64,000 nucleotides of DNA from Tomitella gaofuii (lineage in GTDB: Bacteria; Actinomycetota; Actinomycetes; Mycobacteriales; Mycobacteriaceae), in the NCBI RefSeq assembly GCF_014126825.1, contig NZ_CP059900.1:2556954-2620953 (forward strand). Reading direction: 5' to 3'. The position numbers and the translations under genes were made by a program. Shown here one piece after another: positions 1 through 9,137 of the stretch. Below the pieces are notes generated by a model. That model was not told where the DNA came from. It searched no databases and was given only the letters and a program-made list of their open reading frames with translations. How positions within the stretch are numbered: the first letter of the stretch is position 1; each line of letters starts with the position of its first letter.

Positions 1-157
1 CACCCGACGCTACTGCCCGCCGGGCTCCGACGGGCACTGCGCGGCGGATCGCCCCGGCTGTGGCGTGCACCGCACGATCGCGGCGCACTGCGCGTCCGGC
101 TCGCACCGCCCCCGACCGATCGTCCACAATGGTCACTCCCGTCGCAGCGGACGACGA

Positions 158-163
158 TAGACT
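158..163 (+). promoter_or_regulatory. putative -10 element of ideR
   Basis: TAGACT fits the actinobacterial -10 pattern TANNNT. Transcription would begin near position 170, only a few bases before a GTG at 173 and about 35 bases before the GTG at 206 that homology supports as the ideR start. No clear -35 is seen. The rest of positions 1-157 holds no convincing gene, only a weak GC-rich inverted repeat at 14-36. Confidence 0.4.
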
Positions 164-205
164 GGCGAGGACGTGAGGGGACAACCTAGTGAAGGATCCG
201 ACAGA

Positions 206-898
206 GTGAAAGATCTGGTGGACACCACGGAGATGTATCTCCGCACCGTCTACGAATTGGAGGAGGAGGGGGTCGTCCCGCTGCGCGCCCGCATCGCCGA
301 GCGCCTCGAGCAGTCCGGCCCCACCGTCAGCCAGACCGTCGCACGCATGGAGCGCGACGGACTGATCCGCGTGGGCGCGGACCGCCGCCTGGAACTCACC
401 GACTCCGGCCGCGAGATCGCCGTGTCCGTCATGCGCAAGCACCGGCTGGCCGAGCGGCTGCTGGTCGACGTGATCGGGCTCGACTGGGAGGAGGTGCACG
501 CCGAGGCGTGCCGCTGGGAGCACGTGATGAGCGAGGACGTCGAACGGCGCCTGGTCTCGGTGCTGGGCCGGCCCACCACCTCGCCCTACGGCAACCCCAT
601 TCCGGGGCTCACCCAACTGGGCATGGAGCAGGCGGCCGTGACACCGCCGTCGGAGTTGACGCGGCTCAGCGAACTGCCGCAGGGCACGCCGACCGCCGTG
701 GTGATCCGCCGCCTGGCGGAGCACGTGCAGGTGGACACGGAGACGCTCGGCGCGCTGCGCGATGTGGGCGTGGTGCCCAACGCGCGCGTCACCGTCCACG
801 TGGACGGCGACGGCGTGCGCATCACCGCCGTCGGCCACGAGTCGTTCCGCCTGCCCGACGACCTCGCACACGCCGTCCAGGTGGAGAAGATCGCATGA
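206..898 (+). CDS. ideR: iron-dependent repressor IdeR/DtxR
   Basis: Fe(II)-activated DNA-binding repressor of iron uptake and storage genes, acting as a cytoplasmic dimer. From the GTG at 206 it is 230 residues, the usual IdeR length, and begins [11 protein letters not shown]. All metal ligands I can check are present: Met10, Cys102, Glu105 and His106 at one site, His79, Glu83 and His98 at the other. The winged HTH spans roughly residues 1-70, the dimerisation domain 71-140, and an SH3-like C-terminal domain follows. A GTG at 173 would add 11 residues absent from the family and lies almost at the predicted transcript start, so 206 is preferred. The stop overlaps the galE start (ATGA), so the two are translationally coupled. 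Confidence 0.95.
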   Translation: MKDLVDTTEMYLRTVYELEEEGVVPLRARIAERLEQSGPTVSQTVARMERDGLIRVGADRRLELTDSGREIAVSVMRKHRLAERLLVDVIGLDWEEVHAEACRWEHVMSEDVERRLVSVLGRPTTSPYGNPIPGLTQLGMEQAAVTPPSELTRLSELPQGTPTAVVIRRLAEHVQVDTETLGALRDVGVVPNARVTVHVDGDGVRITAVGHESFRLPDDLAHAVQVEKIA

Positions 899-1941
899 CC
901 GGCGGTGACCGTCCGGCACCGATGCGCCTGCTCGTCACCGGCGGCGCCGGCTACGTGGGCAGCGCGTGCGCGACCCTGCTGCTCGAGCAGGGGCACCACG
1001 TGACCGTGCTCGACGACCTGTCCACCGGCAACCGCGATGCCGTGCCCGACGGCGCCGACTTCGTCGAGGGGGACACGGGCGCGGACGCCGCACGGGTGCT
1101 CGACGCGATGGCCGCGGACGGCCGCGGCCCGGCCGACGGCGTGCTGCACTTCGCCGCGATGTCGCTGGTCGGCGAGTCGGTGGAGGCACCGGCGCAGTAT
1201 TGGCAGCGCAACGTGATCACCACGCTGGCCCTGCTGGACGCGATGCGCGCCGCCGGCGTGCCGCGGCTGGTGTTCTCCTCGACCGCCGCCACCTATGGCG
1301 AGCCGCAGCGGGTGCCGATCACCGAGGACGCGCCCACCGCGCCCACCAATCCCTACGGCGCGACCAAGCTGGCGATCGACCACGCGATCACCTCGTACGC
1401 CGCCGCCTACGGGCTGGCCGCGGTGAGCCTGCGGTACTTCAACGTGGCCGGGGCATACGGCGCCGCGGGCGAGAACCGCGCGGTGGAGACCCACCTGATC
1501 CCCCTCGTGCTCCAGACCGCCCTGGGCCACCGCGAGTCGATCTCCGTGTTCGGCCGCGACTGGCCCACCGAGGACGGAACGGCGGTCCGCGACTACATCC
1601 ACGTCCTCGACCTGGCCGAGGCCCATGCGCTGGCCCTCGACCAGGCCACCCCCGGCAGCCACGCGATCTACAACCTCGGCAGCGGAGCCGGCTTTTCCGT
1701 CCAACAGGTGATCGACGCCTGCGCACGCGTGACCGGCCGCGACATCCCCGTCGTCGACGCCCCGCGACGCCCGGGCGACCCGGCGGTCCTCATCGCGTCG
1801 AGCCGCAAGGCCGTCGACGGGCTCGGCTGGCGCCCCTCGCGCACCGGCCTGGACGAGATCGTCGCCGACGCGTGGCGCTACCTGCAGGATCTGGGTCCGC
1901 GCGCACGGTCCGCGCCGCGGCAGCAGTCCCCGCAGCGGTAG
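895..1941 (+). CDS. galE: UDP-glucose 4-epimerase
   Basis: NAD-dependent short-chain dehydrogenase/reductase that interconverts UDP-glucose and UDP-galactose, supplying galactose for cell-wall arabinogalactan in this order. 348 residues. The Rossmann motif GGAGYVG lies at about residues 16-22 and the catalytic YxxxK is Tyr154/Lys158 (NPYGATK). The C-terminal SDR region includes [13 protein letters not shown]. An internal ATG at 922 (MRLLVTGG) is an alternative start, but ATG 895 overlaps the ideR stop by four bases. A dtxR-galE pair is also known in corynebacteria. The gene runs head-on into the next gene with only 13 bases between stops. Confidence 0.93.
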   Translation: MTGGDRPAPMRLLVTGGAGYVGSACATLLLEQGHHVTVLDDLSTGNRDAVPDGADFVEGDTGADAARVLDAMAADGRGPADGVLHFAAMSLVGESVEAPAQYWQRNVITTLALLDAMRAAGVPRLVFSSTAATYGEPQRVPITEDAPTAPTNPYGATKLAIDHAITSYAAAYGLAAVSLRYFNVAGAYGAAGENRAVETHLIPLVLQTALGHRESISVFGRDWPTEDGTAVRDYIHVLDLAEAHALALDQATPGSHAIYNLGSGAGFSVQQVIDACARVTGRDIPVVDAPRRPGDPAVLIASSRKAVDGLGWRPSRTGLDEIVADAWRYLQDLGPRARSAPRQQSPQR

Positions 1942-1954
1942 CACCCGCACGCCG

Positions 1955-3115
1955 TCACGACGCCGCGCCCGCGGCGGCCTCACCGTCGCCGCGGGCAGCC
2001 TCCCCGTCCCCGTCGCGCCACGGCACGACGAGGCCCTCGGCCGCACTCGACTCCACCGCGTATCGGGCGAGTTCCCGGATCCGCTCCGGGTGCAGGCCCA
2101 TCGCCAGCGCCTCGTCGAGCAGCCCGGCGAGGCCGTGCGTAGGGCACTCGGCCAGCGCCGTGTCCACCGCGACGCCCGCCATGGTGCCGTCCCCGGCCGC
2201 GTAGGCGGTGAACGCGAGCAGCGCGGCCGCCTCGGCGCGCAGCATCCCCTCGAGGCGGCGTGCGAGGATCCCCCACAACCGCCGCGCGGCCTCCGCCCGG
2301 CCGCCGACGGCCAGCCCCATCGCCGCGTCGCGGACCTCGGGGGACCCGAGCGCCAGCGCCGCCCGCGCCGCCTCCCCCACGTTCAGGTCGCCGCACCGCT
2401 CGACGCCCACGACGGCGGCGAGCACGTCGTCGAACTCGGCGGCCGGCGCCTCCGCACCGTCGATCCGGCGCTGCGTGAGCACCGTGCCGGCCAGGCGGCC
2501 CAGCTCGTCGAAGAGCGCGTCGCGCAGTTCCGGCGGATCCGGCGCCAGCACCGCCTCGAGCTCCGCGCGCGAGCCGTGGATGGTGCGCCCGTGGAACACG
2601 TGCGTGGCGTTGAGGTCGGACGCGTGCGGATCCGGCACTCTCCCGCACCTCTCCCCGTCCGGAAGCTCGGTCCATGGGGCGCCGTTCGCCACCGCCGAGG
2701 CCACCACGGCCCCCACCACGGCGATCGGCGACGCACCGAACCGCATGAGCAGCTGCTGGATCAGCCAGTCGTGACACGCCTCCGGAGCCGAGGGCCCCTC
2801 CCAGGCGCCGTCCACGATGACGGCGAGCACGTCGAACTGCTCGTCACGGCGCATGCCGCGCAGCCGGGCGGCGAGGTCGTCCACCGCCTCGGGATGCGCC
2901 AGCAGCACGGGCAGGTCCTGGCGCAGCGCCGCCACCACCTGGCGGCCGGACCCGCCGCCCAGCAGCACGAGGACGAGCGAGTCCTCCGGGACGAAGCCGA
3001 GCAGCCCGGGCAGCGCGGCGATGAGGTCGCCGGGGCCGCCGAGGCCGATCCGGTCAGGCAGCGGGGGCGTTGCGTCGTCGGGGCGCGGCGGGGTGTCTGA
3101 TCTCCATGTCGTCAT
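1955..3115 (-). CDS. DUF4192 family protein
   Basis: 386-residue cytoplasmic protein of the actinobacterial DUF4192 family, function unknown. The family hallmark is near the N terminus: a GLGGPGDLIAALPGLLGF segment followed by PEDSLVLVLL. The rest is Ala/Leu-rich and probably helical. ATG 3115 (MTTWRSD) is chosen because translation further upstream gives a Cys-rich, non-conserved leader. No signal peptide or membrane segment is evident. It is transcribed convergently to galE and follows the lipoprotein gene on the same strand after 120 bases. Confidence 0.8.
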   Translation of the reverse strand: MTTWRSDTPPRPDDATPPLPDRIGLGGPGDLIAALPGLLGFVPEDSLVLVLLGGGSGRQVVAALRQDLPVLLAHPEAVDDLAARLRGMRRDEQFDVLAVIVDGAWEGPSAPEACHDWLIQQLLMRFGASPIAVVGAVVASAVANGAPWTELPDGERCGRVPDPHASDLNATHVFHGRTIHGSRAELEAVLAPDPPELRDALFDELGRLAGTVLTQRRIDGAEAPAAEFDDVLAAVVGVERCGDLNVGEAARAALALGSPEVRDAAMGLAVGGRAEAARRLWGILARRLEGMLRAEAAALLAFTAYAAGDGTMAGVAVDTALAECPTHGLAGLLDEALAMGLHPERIRELARYAVESSAAEGLVVPWRDGDGEAARGDGEAAAGAAS

Positions 3116-3235
3116 GCCCACCACAGTGCGGCACCGCACGCACGCCACCGCCCGCTCGGCCGAGCAGCCGCCTGGGGCTTTGCAGGAATCTGTGGACAAC
3201 GGCGCCTGTGGAAAACCGGGAGCCGGCGAGGCCGC

Positions 3236-4063
3236 CTATCCGGCGCGCACGGTGTCTATCGCGTCCGCGAGCAGCCCCGAAAGGTCCTCGACAGACGGCG
3301 GCCGGCCGTGCTGGTTCATCCCGACCACGAAGATCCGGACGTCGTCGACCTGCGCGGCCAGCGTCGTCGACCGCTGCTCGATGGACGGTTCGCCCGCGCC
3401 GGACCGCACCCGTTGCTCGTAGGCCACCACTTCGTGGTCCGCGACGTCGGGGACGTCGAGTGTCGTGCGCGTGATCGCGGACTGCGCGCCGAAACGGGTG
3501 GACTCCACCTCCGTGCATCCGTCGATCCGCGCCCCGAACTCGGCGAGGTCCGTCGGCACCCGCTCGAGCTGCACGGCCATCGTCGTGTTGTCGGCCGCAT
3601 TGGTGGCGGTGATGACCGCCAGGTCGTCGGCCTGCGGGGGCTCCGCGCTGGGCGAGCACCGGACGGGCCGGGTCCGCGCCCCGCGCTGCACGCCTGCCAG
3701 GTCCTCCGACGCCGACACAGCGTTGTGATGCGACAGGACAGTGGCGCTGTCCGCGAACCCCGCGGGGAAGGCCGCGGGCCGGGGCAGGAGCCTGTCCAGC
3801 GCGCCGGCCGGCGCATCGGGGGCCGACGTGGCCGCCTGCGGCGGCGTGGTGGGCGTCGCCGTCCCAGACGTGCCGGGAGCGGAGGTGCCGGGCGGCGCGG
3901 GAGACGTGGCCGACGGCGTCCGGGGGGCCGCACCGGCGCCCTCCGCCGGAAACGCCTGCCCGTTCACCGTCGAGCCGCAGCCGGCCGCCAGCAACGCCGC
4001 CCCGCAGCACAACGCGGCGACGCCGCGGGCGGCCCGGGCCGGACGCCCCGGACGCCCCTTCAT
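3236..4063 (-). CDS. secreted lipoprotein of unknown function
   Basis: 275 residues. The signal peptide has a basic start (MKGRPGRPARAARG), a hydrophobic core and a lipobox LAAGC with the lipidated Cys at residue 29. A Pro/Thr/Ser/Ala-rich linker covers about residues 40-90. The C-terminal globular domain carries two cysteines (PVRCSP and IDGCTE) that could form a disulfide and resembles the sensor-type domains of mycobacterial lipoproteins. The exact family is uncertain. ATG 4063 gives a standard signal peptide; upstream in-frame codons would bury it. Divergent from the PAC2 gene. Confidence 0.75.
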   Translation of the reverse strand: MKGRPGRPARAARGVAALCCGAALLAAGCGSTVNGQAFPAEGAGAAPRTPSATSPAPPGTSAPGTSGTATPTTPPQAATSAPDAPAGALDRLLPRPAAFPAGFADSATVLSHHNAVSASEDLAGVQRGARTRPVRCSPSAEPPQADDLAVITATNAADNTTMAVQLERVPTDLAEFGARIDGCTEVESTRFGAQSAITRTTLDVPDVADHEVVAYEQRVRSGAGEPSIEQRSTTLAAQVDDVRIFVVGMNQHGRPPSVEDLSGLLADAIDTVRAG

Positions 4064-4377
4064 GCGCCGAATGCCATCGACGGCAAAACCTCTCACGCGT
4101 TCCTCCGGCCAGTCGCGGTTCGCGGTCCACATCCAGTCCCCCAACCATAGGCACACGCCGCGCCCGCATCCGGCAGGACATCCCCGCGCCCCGCACACCG
4201 CACGCCCGACACCGCCGCACGGCACCGACCTCTACTATGGGCCCCGGGGATCGGGACCGGCGCGCAGCCGGGTCCCGACCGGCGCCGCGGCAGCAGACCG
4301 CGCCCGCCACCTGACACGCCGGGAGCCGTATCGGACCCGGTCACGGACGCGGAATGCGCCCCGCGCCGAGGAAGGGG
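4064..4377. other. divergent intergenic region, 314 bp
   Basis: Lies between the start of the lipoprotein gene (minus) and the start of the PAC2 gene (plus). A plausible -10 for the plus strand is TACTAT at 4233-4238. The remainder is GC-rich with no convincing reading frame of its own, so I treat it as a bidirectional promoter region. Confidence 0.4.
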
Positions 4378-5433
4378 ATGAACGTGGATCAGGATTCCGG
4401 CATGTTCGAGCTGGAGTTCCCGCTGCCGGATGTCACCACGCCCGACGGCACCGGGCCGCTGTTGCTGCACGCCCTCGAGGGATTCACCGACGCCGGGCAC
4501 GCCGTCCGCATCGCCACTGCGCATCTTCTGGACACCCTCGATTCCGAGCCGGTGGCCGCCTTCGACATCGACGCGCTGCTCGATTACCGCTCGCGGCGCC
4601 CGGTGATGACCTTCCGGGACAACCGGTTCACCGACTACGCCACACCGCGCCTGGAGCTGCACCGGCTGCTCGACGCCGACGGCGTTCCGTTCCTGCTGCT
4701 CTCCGGCCTGGAACCGGACCTCCAATGGGACCGCTTCACGCGGGCCGTGTGCACCCTCGTCGAGGAGCTCGGGGTGGAGCGCACCATCGGTCTCAGCGCG
4801 ATCCCGATGGCAGTGCCGCACACCCGCCCCACCGGCGTCACGGCGCACTCCGGCAACAGCGCGATCCGCGGCGACTACCACAAGTGGGACGGTGAGATGT
4901 CGATCCCCGGCAGCGCCGCCGGACTGCTCGAGCTGCGCCTGACCGAGCTCGACCACCCCACCCTGGGCTTCGCCGTGCACGTGCCGCACTACCTGGCGCA
5001 GTCGGACTACCCGGGCTCGGCGGAGAAGCTGCTCGAGTGCGTGATGGAGAACACGGACCTGAAGCTGCCGCTGACCGAGCTGGGCACCGCCGCGGCGCGC
5101 GTGCGCGAGCAGATCGACGGCCAGGTGCAGGGCAACGAGGAGGTCGCCGGCGTCGTCAAGGCGCTGGAGAACCAGTACGACGCCTACGTCACCGCCGAGG
5201 AGCGCCGGTCCTCGCTGCTCGCCGAGGAGGGCGACCTGCCCAGCGGCGACGAACTGGGCGCCGAGTTCGAGCGCTTCCTGGCCGAGCAGCTCGGCGGCAA
5301 GCCCGGCGACCAGCCCGGCTCGCCGTTCGACCCGGGGCCCGGTTCCGGCCGCCCCGGCGACGGCAATGCAGGCGGCGCGGCGGACGGCGGGGCCGACGAT
5401 GGCGGCTCCGGCGACGACGACACCGACTCCTGA
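4378..5433 (+). CDS. PAC2 family protein (Rv2714-type)
   Basis: 351 residues, similar to M. tuberculosis Rv2714 of the PAC2 (proteasome assembly chaperone 2) fold family. It sits at the same chromosomal position near ideR. Recognisable parts are FPLPDVTTPDGTGPLLLHAL, the LEGFTDAGHA segment, GLSAIPMAVPHTRP and a DYHKWDGEMSIPGSA region, followed by a charged helical part. The last ~50 residues are Gly/Asp/Pro-rich and disordered. The start could be ATG 4378 or GTG 4384; a GAGGAAGGGG sequence just upstream serves the GTG with better spacing. Molecular role in bacteria is unknown. Confidence 0.85.
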   Translation: MNVDQDSGMFELEFPLPDVTTPDGTGPLLLHALEGFTDAGHAVRIATAHLLDTLDSEPVAAFDIDALLDYRSRRPVMTFRDNRFTDYATPRLELHRLLDADGVPFLLLSGLEPDLQWDRFTRAVCTLVEELGVERTIGLSAIPMAVPHTRPTGVTAHSGNSAIRGDYHKWDGEMSIPGSAAGLLELRLTELDHPTLGFAVHVPHYLAQSDYPGSAEKLLECVMENTDLKLPLTELGTAAARVREQIDGQVQGNEEVAGVVKALENQYDAYVTAEERRSSLLAEEGDLPSGDELGAEFERFLAEQLGGKPGDQPGSPFDPGPGSGRPGDGNAGGAADGGADDGGSGDDDTDS

Positions 5434-5485
5434 CCCGCCCACCGGCCGCGCACCCACCCCGGGCGGCGGCGCGCCGGACACCGCC

Positions 5486-5491
5486 TAGGCT
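5486..5491 (+). promoter_or_regulatory. -10 element giving a leaderless helicase transcript
   Basis: TAGGCT ends six bases before the ATG at 5498, so the transcript would start at or next to the A of the start codon. There is no Shine-Dalgarno sequence before this ATG, which agrees with leaderless translation. Confidence 0.45.
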
Positions 5492-5497
5492 GGACGG

Positions 5498-8023
5498 ATG
5501 CTGCTCAGCGACAGGATCCCCGTAGACCCGCTCGACGAGGACGCACTCTACGAGCGGTTCGTCGAATGGGCCGAGGACTTCGGCATCGCGCTGTATCCGG
5601 CACAGGACGAGGCGGTCATGGAGCTCGCCTCCGGGGCCGGCGTGATCCTGGCCACCCCGACCGGCTCCGGCAAGTCGCTCGTCGCGGTCGCCGCCCACTT
5701 CATCGCGCTGTGCCAGGGCCGCCGGACCTACTACACCGCCCCCATCAAGGCGCTGGTCTCGGAGAAGTTCTTCGCGCTGTGCGAGGTCTTCGGCGCCGAC
5801 AACGTGGGCATGATGACCGGCGACGCCGCCGTCAACGCGGACGCCCCCATCATCTGCGCCACCGCCGAGATCGTGGCCAACCTGGCCCTGCGCGGCGGTC
5901 CGGAGTCCGACATCGGCCAGGTGGTGATGGACGAGTTCCACTACTACGCCGAGCCGGACCGGGGCTGGGCGTGGCAGGTGCCGCTGCTCGAACTCCCGCA
6001 CGCGCAGTTCCTGCTGATGTCCGCCACGCTCGGCGACGTGACGTTTCTGCGCGAGGACCTCACCCGCCGCACGGGGCGCAGCACCGCACTGGTCGCCGGG
6101 GCGGAACGCCCCGTGCCGCTGTCGTTCTCCTACGCGATGACGCCCGTGCACGAGACCATCGAGGAGCTCGTCGCGAAGGACCTGTGCCCGGCCTACGTCG
6201 TGCACTTCACCCAGGCGGCCGCGCTCGAACGCGCCCAGTCGCTCACCAGCATCAAGCTCGCCTCGAAAGAGCGGAAGGCCGAGATCACCGAGGCGCTGGC
6301 GGGATTCCGCTTCACCACCGCGTTCGGCCGCACGCTGCGGCGCCTGCTCCAGCACGGGATCGGCGTGCACCACGCGGGAATGCTGCCCAAGTACCGACGG
6401 CTGGTGGAACGGCTCGCGCAGGAAGGCCTCCTGGCGGTCATCTGCGGCACCGACACCCTCGGCGTCGGCATCAACGTACCCATCCGCACCGTGCTGCTGA
6501 CGGGACTGTCCAAGTACGACGGCGTACGAACCCGCCACCTGAAGGCACGGGAGTTCCACCAGATCGCCGGACGCGCGGGGCGCGCCGGCTACGACACCGC
6601 GGGCACCGTGGTGGTGCAGGCGCCCGACCACGACATCGAGAACGCCCGGCTGCTCGCGAAGGCCGGCGACGATCCGAAGAAGCGCCGCAAGGTGCACCGC
6701 AAGAAGCCGCCCGAGGGTTTCGTGTCCTGGAGCGAGCAGACCTTCGACAAGCTCGTGGCCGCAGACCCGGAGCCGCTGGTCTCCCGCTTCGCGGTCACCA
6801 ACGCGATGCTGCTCAACGTCGTCGCGCGGCCCGGGAACTGCTTCGACGCCATGCGCGCGCTGCTGGAGGACAACCACGAGCCGCGGGCCCGTCAGCGCAA
6901 ACACATCCTGCAGGCCGTCCGGCTCTACCGGAGCCTGCTGCACGCGGGCGTCGTGGAACGCCTCGATTCCCCGGATGAGGACGGGCGGTGGGCCCGGCTC
7001 ACCGTGGATCTGCAGGCCAACTTCGCGCTCAATCAGCCGCTGTCGCCGTTCGCCCTCGCGGCCTTCGAGCTGCTCGACCCCGAGTCCCCCGCCTACGCCG
7101 CCGACGTGATCTCGGTGGTGGAGGCGACGCTCGACGACCCGCGCCAGGTGCTGCGCGCACAGCAGCATGCCGCACGCGGCGAGGCCGTGGCCGAGATGAA
7201 GGCGGAGGGCATCGAGTACGAGGAGCGCATGGAGCTGCTGGAGGAGGTCACCTGGCCGAAGCCGCTCGAAGAGCTGCTCGCGCCGGCGTACGAGACCTAC
7301 CGCGAATCACACCCGTGGCTCAGCGAGTTCGCGCTGTCGCCGAAGTCGGTGGTGCGCGACATGATCGAGAACGCGATGACCTTCTCCGACCTGATCTCGC
7401 GCTACGGCCTGTCTCGTTCCGAGGGCACCGTGCTGCGGTACCTCGCGGACGCCTACCGGGCGCTGCGCCAGACCGTCCCCGTGGAGATGCGCAGCGACGA
7501 GCTCGACGACATCATCGCATGGCTCGGCGAACTGATCCGCCAGGTCGATTCGAGCCTGCTCGACGAGTGGGAGGAGCTGGTGGACCCGTCCGCCCCCTCG
7601 CAGGAGGCCGCGGAGAAGGCCTTCCACGGCGAGACCACGCGCTCGATCACCGCCAACCCGCGCGCGTTCCGGATCATGCTGCGCAACGCCATGTTCCACC
7701 TGGTGCAGACGATCGCTCGCCGGGACTGGACGGCACTGGAGCAGTGGGAGTTCGATCCCACGGCCGACGAATGGGCCGAGGCGTTCGCCCCGTTCTTCGA
7801 CGAGTACGGCGAGATGCTCACCGGCCCCGAAGCGCGCGGTCCTCAGATGTTCAGCGCGTCCGAGACCACGAACGAGGACGGCGAGCCCACCTGTCGCCTG
7901 CGGCAGACGCTCGACGACCCCGACGGCGACCACGGCTGGGCCCTGGTGGCCGAGGTGGACATGGCCGCGTCCGAAGACTCCGGCGAGGTGGTGCTGGACA
8001 CCCTGTCCGTCGTCGCCGGGTGA
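5498..8023 (+). CDS. SKI2-like DEAD/DEAH-box RNA helicase with DUF3516
   Basis: 841-residue ATP-dependent superfamily 2 helicase, presumably acting in RNA processing or turnover. Visible motifs: Walker A TGSGKS (residues 55-60), Walker B DEFH (145-148) in VVMDEFHYY, motif III MSATLGD, motif V GTDTLGVGINVP and motif VI HQIAGRAGRAGYD. The C-terminal third corresponds to DUF3516, restricted to actinobacterial members. DEFH replaces the more usual DEVH of Ski2/Mtr4 helicases. The gene begins 64 bases after the PAC2 gene and looks leaderless. Full length, with no frame disruption seen. Confidence 0.9.
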   Translation: MLLSDRIPVDPLDEDALYERFVEWAEDFGIALYPAQDEAVMELASGAGVILATPTGSGKSLVAVAAHFIALCQGRRTYYTAPIKALVSEKFFALCEVFGADNVGMMTGDAAVNADAPIICATAEIVANLALRGGPESDIGQVVMDEFHYYAEPDRGWAWQVPLLELPHAQFLLMSATLGDVTFLREDLTRRTGRSTALVAGAERPVPLSFSYAMTPVHETIEELVAKDLCPAYVVHFTQAAALERAQSLTSIKLASKERKAEITEALAGFRFTTAFGRTLRRLLQHGIGVHHAGMLPKYRRLVERLAQEGLLAVICGTDTLGVGINVPIRTVLLTGLSKYDGVRTRHLKAREFHQIAGRAGRAGYDTAGTVVVQAPDHDIENARLLAKAGDDPKKRRKVHRKKPPEGFVSWSEQTFDKLVAADPEPLVSRFAVTNAMLLNVVARPGNCFDAMRALLEDNHEPRARQRKHILQAVRLYRSLLHAGVVERLDSPDEDGRWARLTVDLQANFALNQPLSPFALAAFELLDPESPAYAADVISVVEATLDDPRQVLRAQQHAARGEAVAEMKAEGIEYEERMELLEEVTWPKPLEELLAPAYETYRESHPWLSEFALSPKSVVRDMIENAMTFSDLISRYGLSRSEGTVLRYLADAYRALRQTVPVEMRSDELDDIIAWLGELIRQVDSSLLDEWEELVDPSAPSQEAAEKAFHGETTRSITANPRAFRIMLRNAMFHLVQTIARRDWTALEQWEFDPTADEWAEAFAPFFDEYGEMLTGPEARGPQMFSASETTNEDGEPTCRLRQTLDDPDGDHGWALVAEVDMAASEDSGEVVLDTLSVVAG

Positions 8024-8041
8024 GCGGGCGGGCGCAGGGCG

Positions 8042-8419
8042 CTACTCGGCGCCGCGCCGGCGGCTGATCCGCCGGTTCTCGGCGCGCACCCCGGCCTGTA
8101 CGTCGCGTTCACGGCGCAGCCACTCCGGCCTGTCGGCGAGCAGCGCGTCGATCTGTGCGGTGGTGAGGGCCTCGTCGACTCCGGCGCGGGCCAGGCCCGC
8201 GATCGACACGCCCAGCTTCTCCGCGACGACCGGCCGCGGATGCGGCCCTTGCGCGCGCAGGTCCGTGAGCCACTGCGGCGGGTCCTGCAGCAGCGCAGCC
8301 ATCTCCTCACGCGAGACCGTGCCGTCCCGGAACTCGTCGGGTGTGGCGGGCAGGTGGATGCCGAGCTTCTTCGCGGCCGTCGACGGCTTGAGCATCTGGG
8401 GTTTCTTGCGCGCGGTCAT
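8042..8419 (-). CDS. DUF5997 family protein
   Basis: 125-residue small soluble protein, rich in Lys/Arg at both ends, resembling actinobacterial DUF5997. Starts MTARKKPQMLKPSTAAKKLG. It contains repeated short helical segments with pairs such as EEMAALLQDPP and AQIDALLADRPEWL. It may contact nucleic acid, judging only from its charge; no function is known. It converges on the helicase and diverges from the next membrane protein gene. Confidence 0.75.
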   Translation of the reverse strand: MTARKKPQMLKPSTAAKKLGIHLPATPDEFRDGTVSREEMAALLQDPPQWLTDLRAQGPHPRPVVAEKLGVSIAGLARAGVDEALTTAQIDALLADRPEWLRRERDVQAGVRAENRRISRRRGAE

Positions 8420-8469
8420 ACCGCAGAGCTTATCCGCCCGCTTCGATCCCGCCCGGACGCCCGGCCCGG

Positions 8470-8475
8470 ATACCC
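8470..8475 (+). promoter_or_regulatory. putative -10 element, leaderless
   Basis: TACCCT ends seven bases before the ATG at 8483 and there is no Shine-Dalgarno sequence, so the transcript is probably leaderless. Confidence 0.4.
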
Positions 8476-8482
8476 TCGCACC

Positions 8483-9118
8483 ATGGCCGACATCGTCGTG
8501 GGGATCCTCGCCCTGATCGTGGGCGCCGTGTTCTGCTTCCGCGGGCTCGCCGCCATGCGTGTGGTCATCGCGCTGTGGGGCGGTTTCGCGGGCCTCTCGC
8601 TCGGGGCCGGCGTGGTGGCCTCCGCCACCGGCGACGAGTTCCTCGGCACCGGGCTCGGGTGGGCCGTCGGCATCGCCGTGGCGATCGTGTTCCTGCTGCT
8701 CGCCTACCTGTACTACGCGGTCGCCGTGATCGTCGCGATGGCCGCCGTCGGCTTCGCTCTCGGGGCCGCCGCGATGGTCGCGGCCGACGTGGAGTGGAAC
8801 TGGGCCGTCATCCTCGTCGGCGTCCTGCTCGGGCTGCTGCTCGCCGGGGTGGCGCTCGCGGTGGACCTGCCCGCCGTCCTGCTGGTGGTGGTCAGTGTGC
8901 TCAGCGGCGCGGTGACCCTCGTCGGCGCGGTGATGCTGCTCACCGGCACCCTCGACACCGCCGACTTCCACCGGGCCGCCATCACCACGGCCATCGAGGA
9001 CGGCTGGTGGTGGTTCGCGCTGTATGCAGCGCTGGTGGTGCTCGGCGGTGCAACGCAGGCGCGGGCGTACGGCCGCGCCCCCGTGATCCGGGAGCGGTGG
9101 CGCTCCGGCCGCCGGTGA
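8483..9118 (+). CDS. DUF4203-like multi-pass membrane protein
   Basis: 211 residues that are almost wholly hydrophobic, with about six to seven transmembrane helices. It opens MADIVVGILALIVGAVFCF, followed by Gly/Ala-rich helices and a short basic tail ending RSGRR. The pattern fits the TM198/DUF4203 family. There are no obvious catalytic residues, and a transport or structural role is unproven. It stands alone between convergent and divergent minus-strand genes. Confidence 0.7.
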   Translation: MADIVVGILALIVGAVFCFRGLAAMRVVIALWGGFAGLSLGAGVVASATGDEFLGTGLGWAVGIAVAIVFLLLAYLYYAVAVIVAMAAVGFALGAAAMVAADVEWNWAVILVGVLLGLLLAGVALAVDLPAVLLVVVSVLSGAVTLVGAVMLLTGTLDTADFHRAAITTAIEDGWWWFALYAALVVLGGATQARAYGRAPVIRERWRSGRR

Positions 9119-9137
9119 CGGGCCGGCGGACCCGCGC

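Noticed and set aside
14-36. Hairpin TGCCCG...CGGGCA at the window start as terminator of an upstream gene
   Set aside because: Only a 6-bp stem with a long loop; too weak to call.
173-205. Longer IdeR start at GTG 173
   Set aside because: Adds 11 residues not found in IdeR and almost coincides with the predicted transcript start; [11 protein letters not shown] at 206 matches the family.
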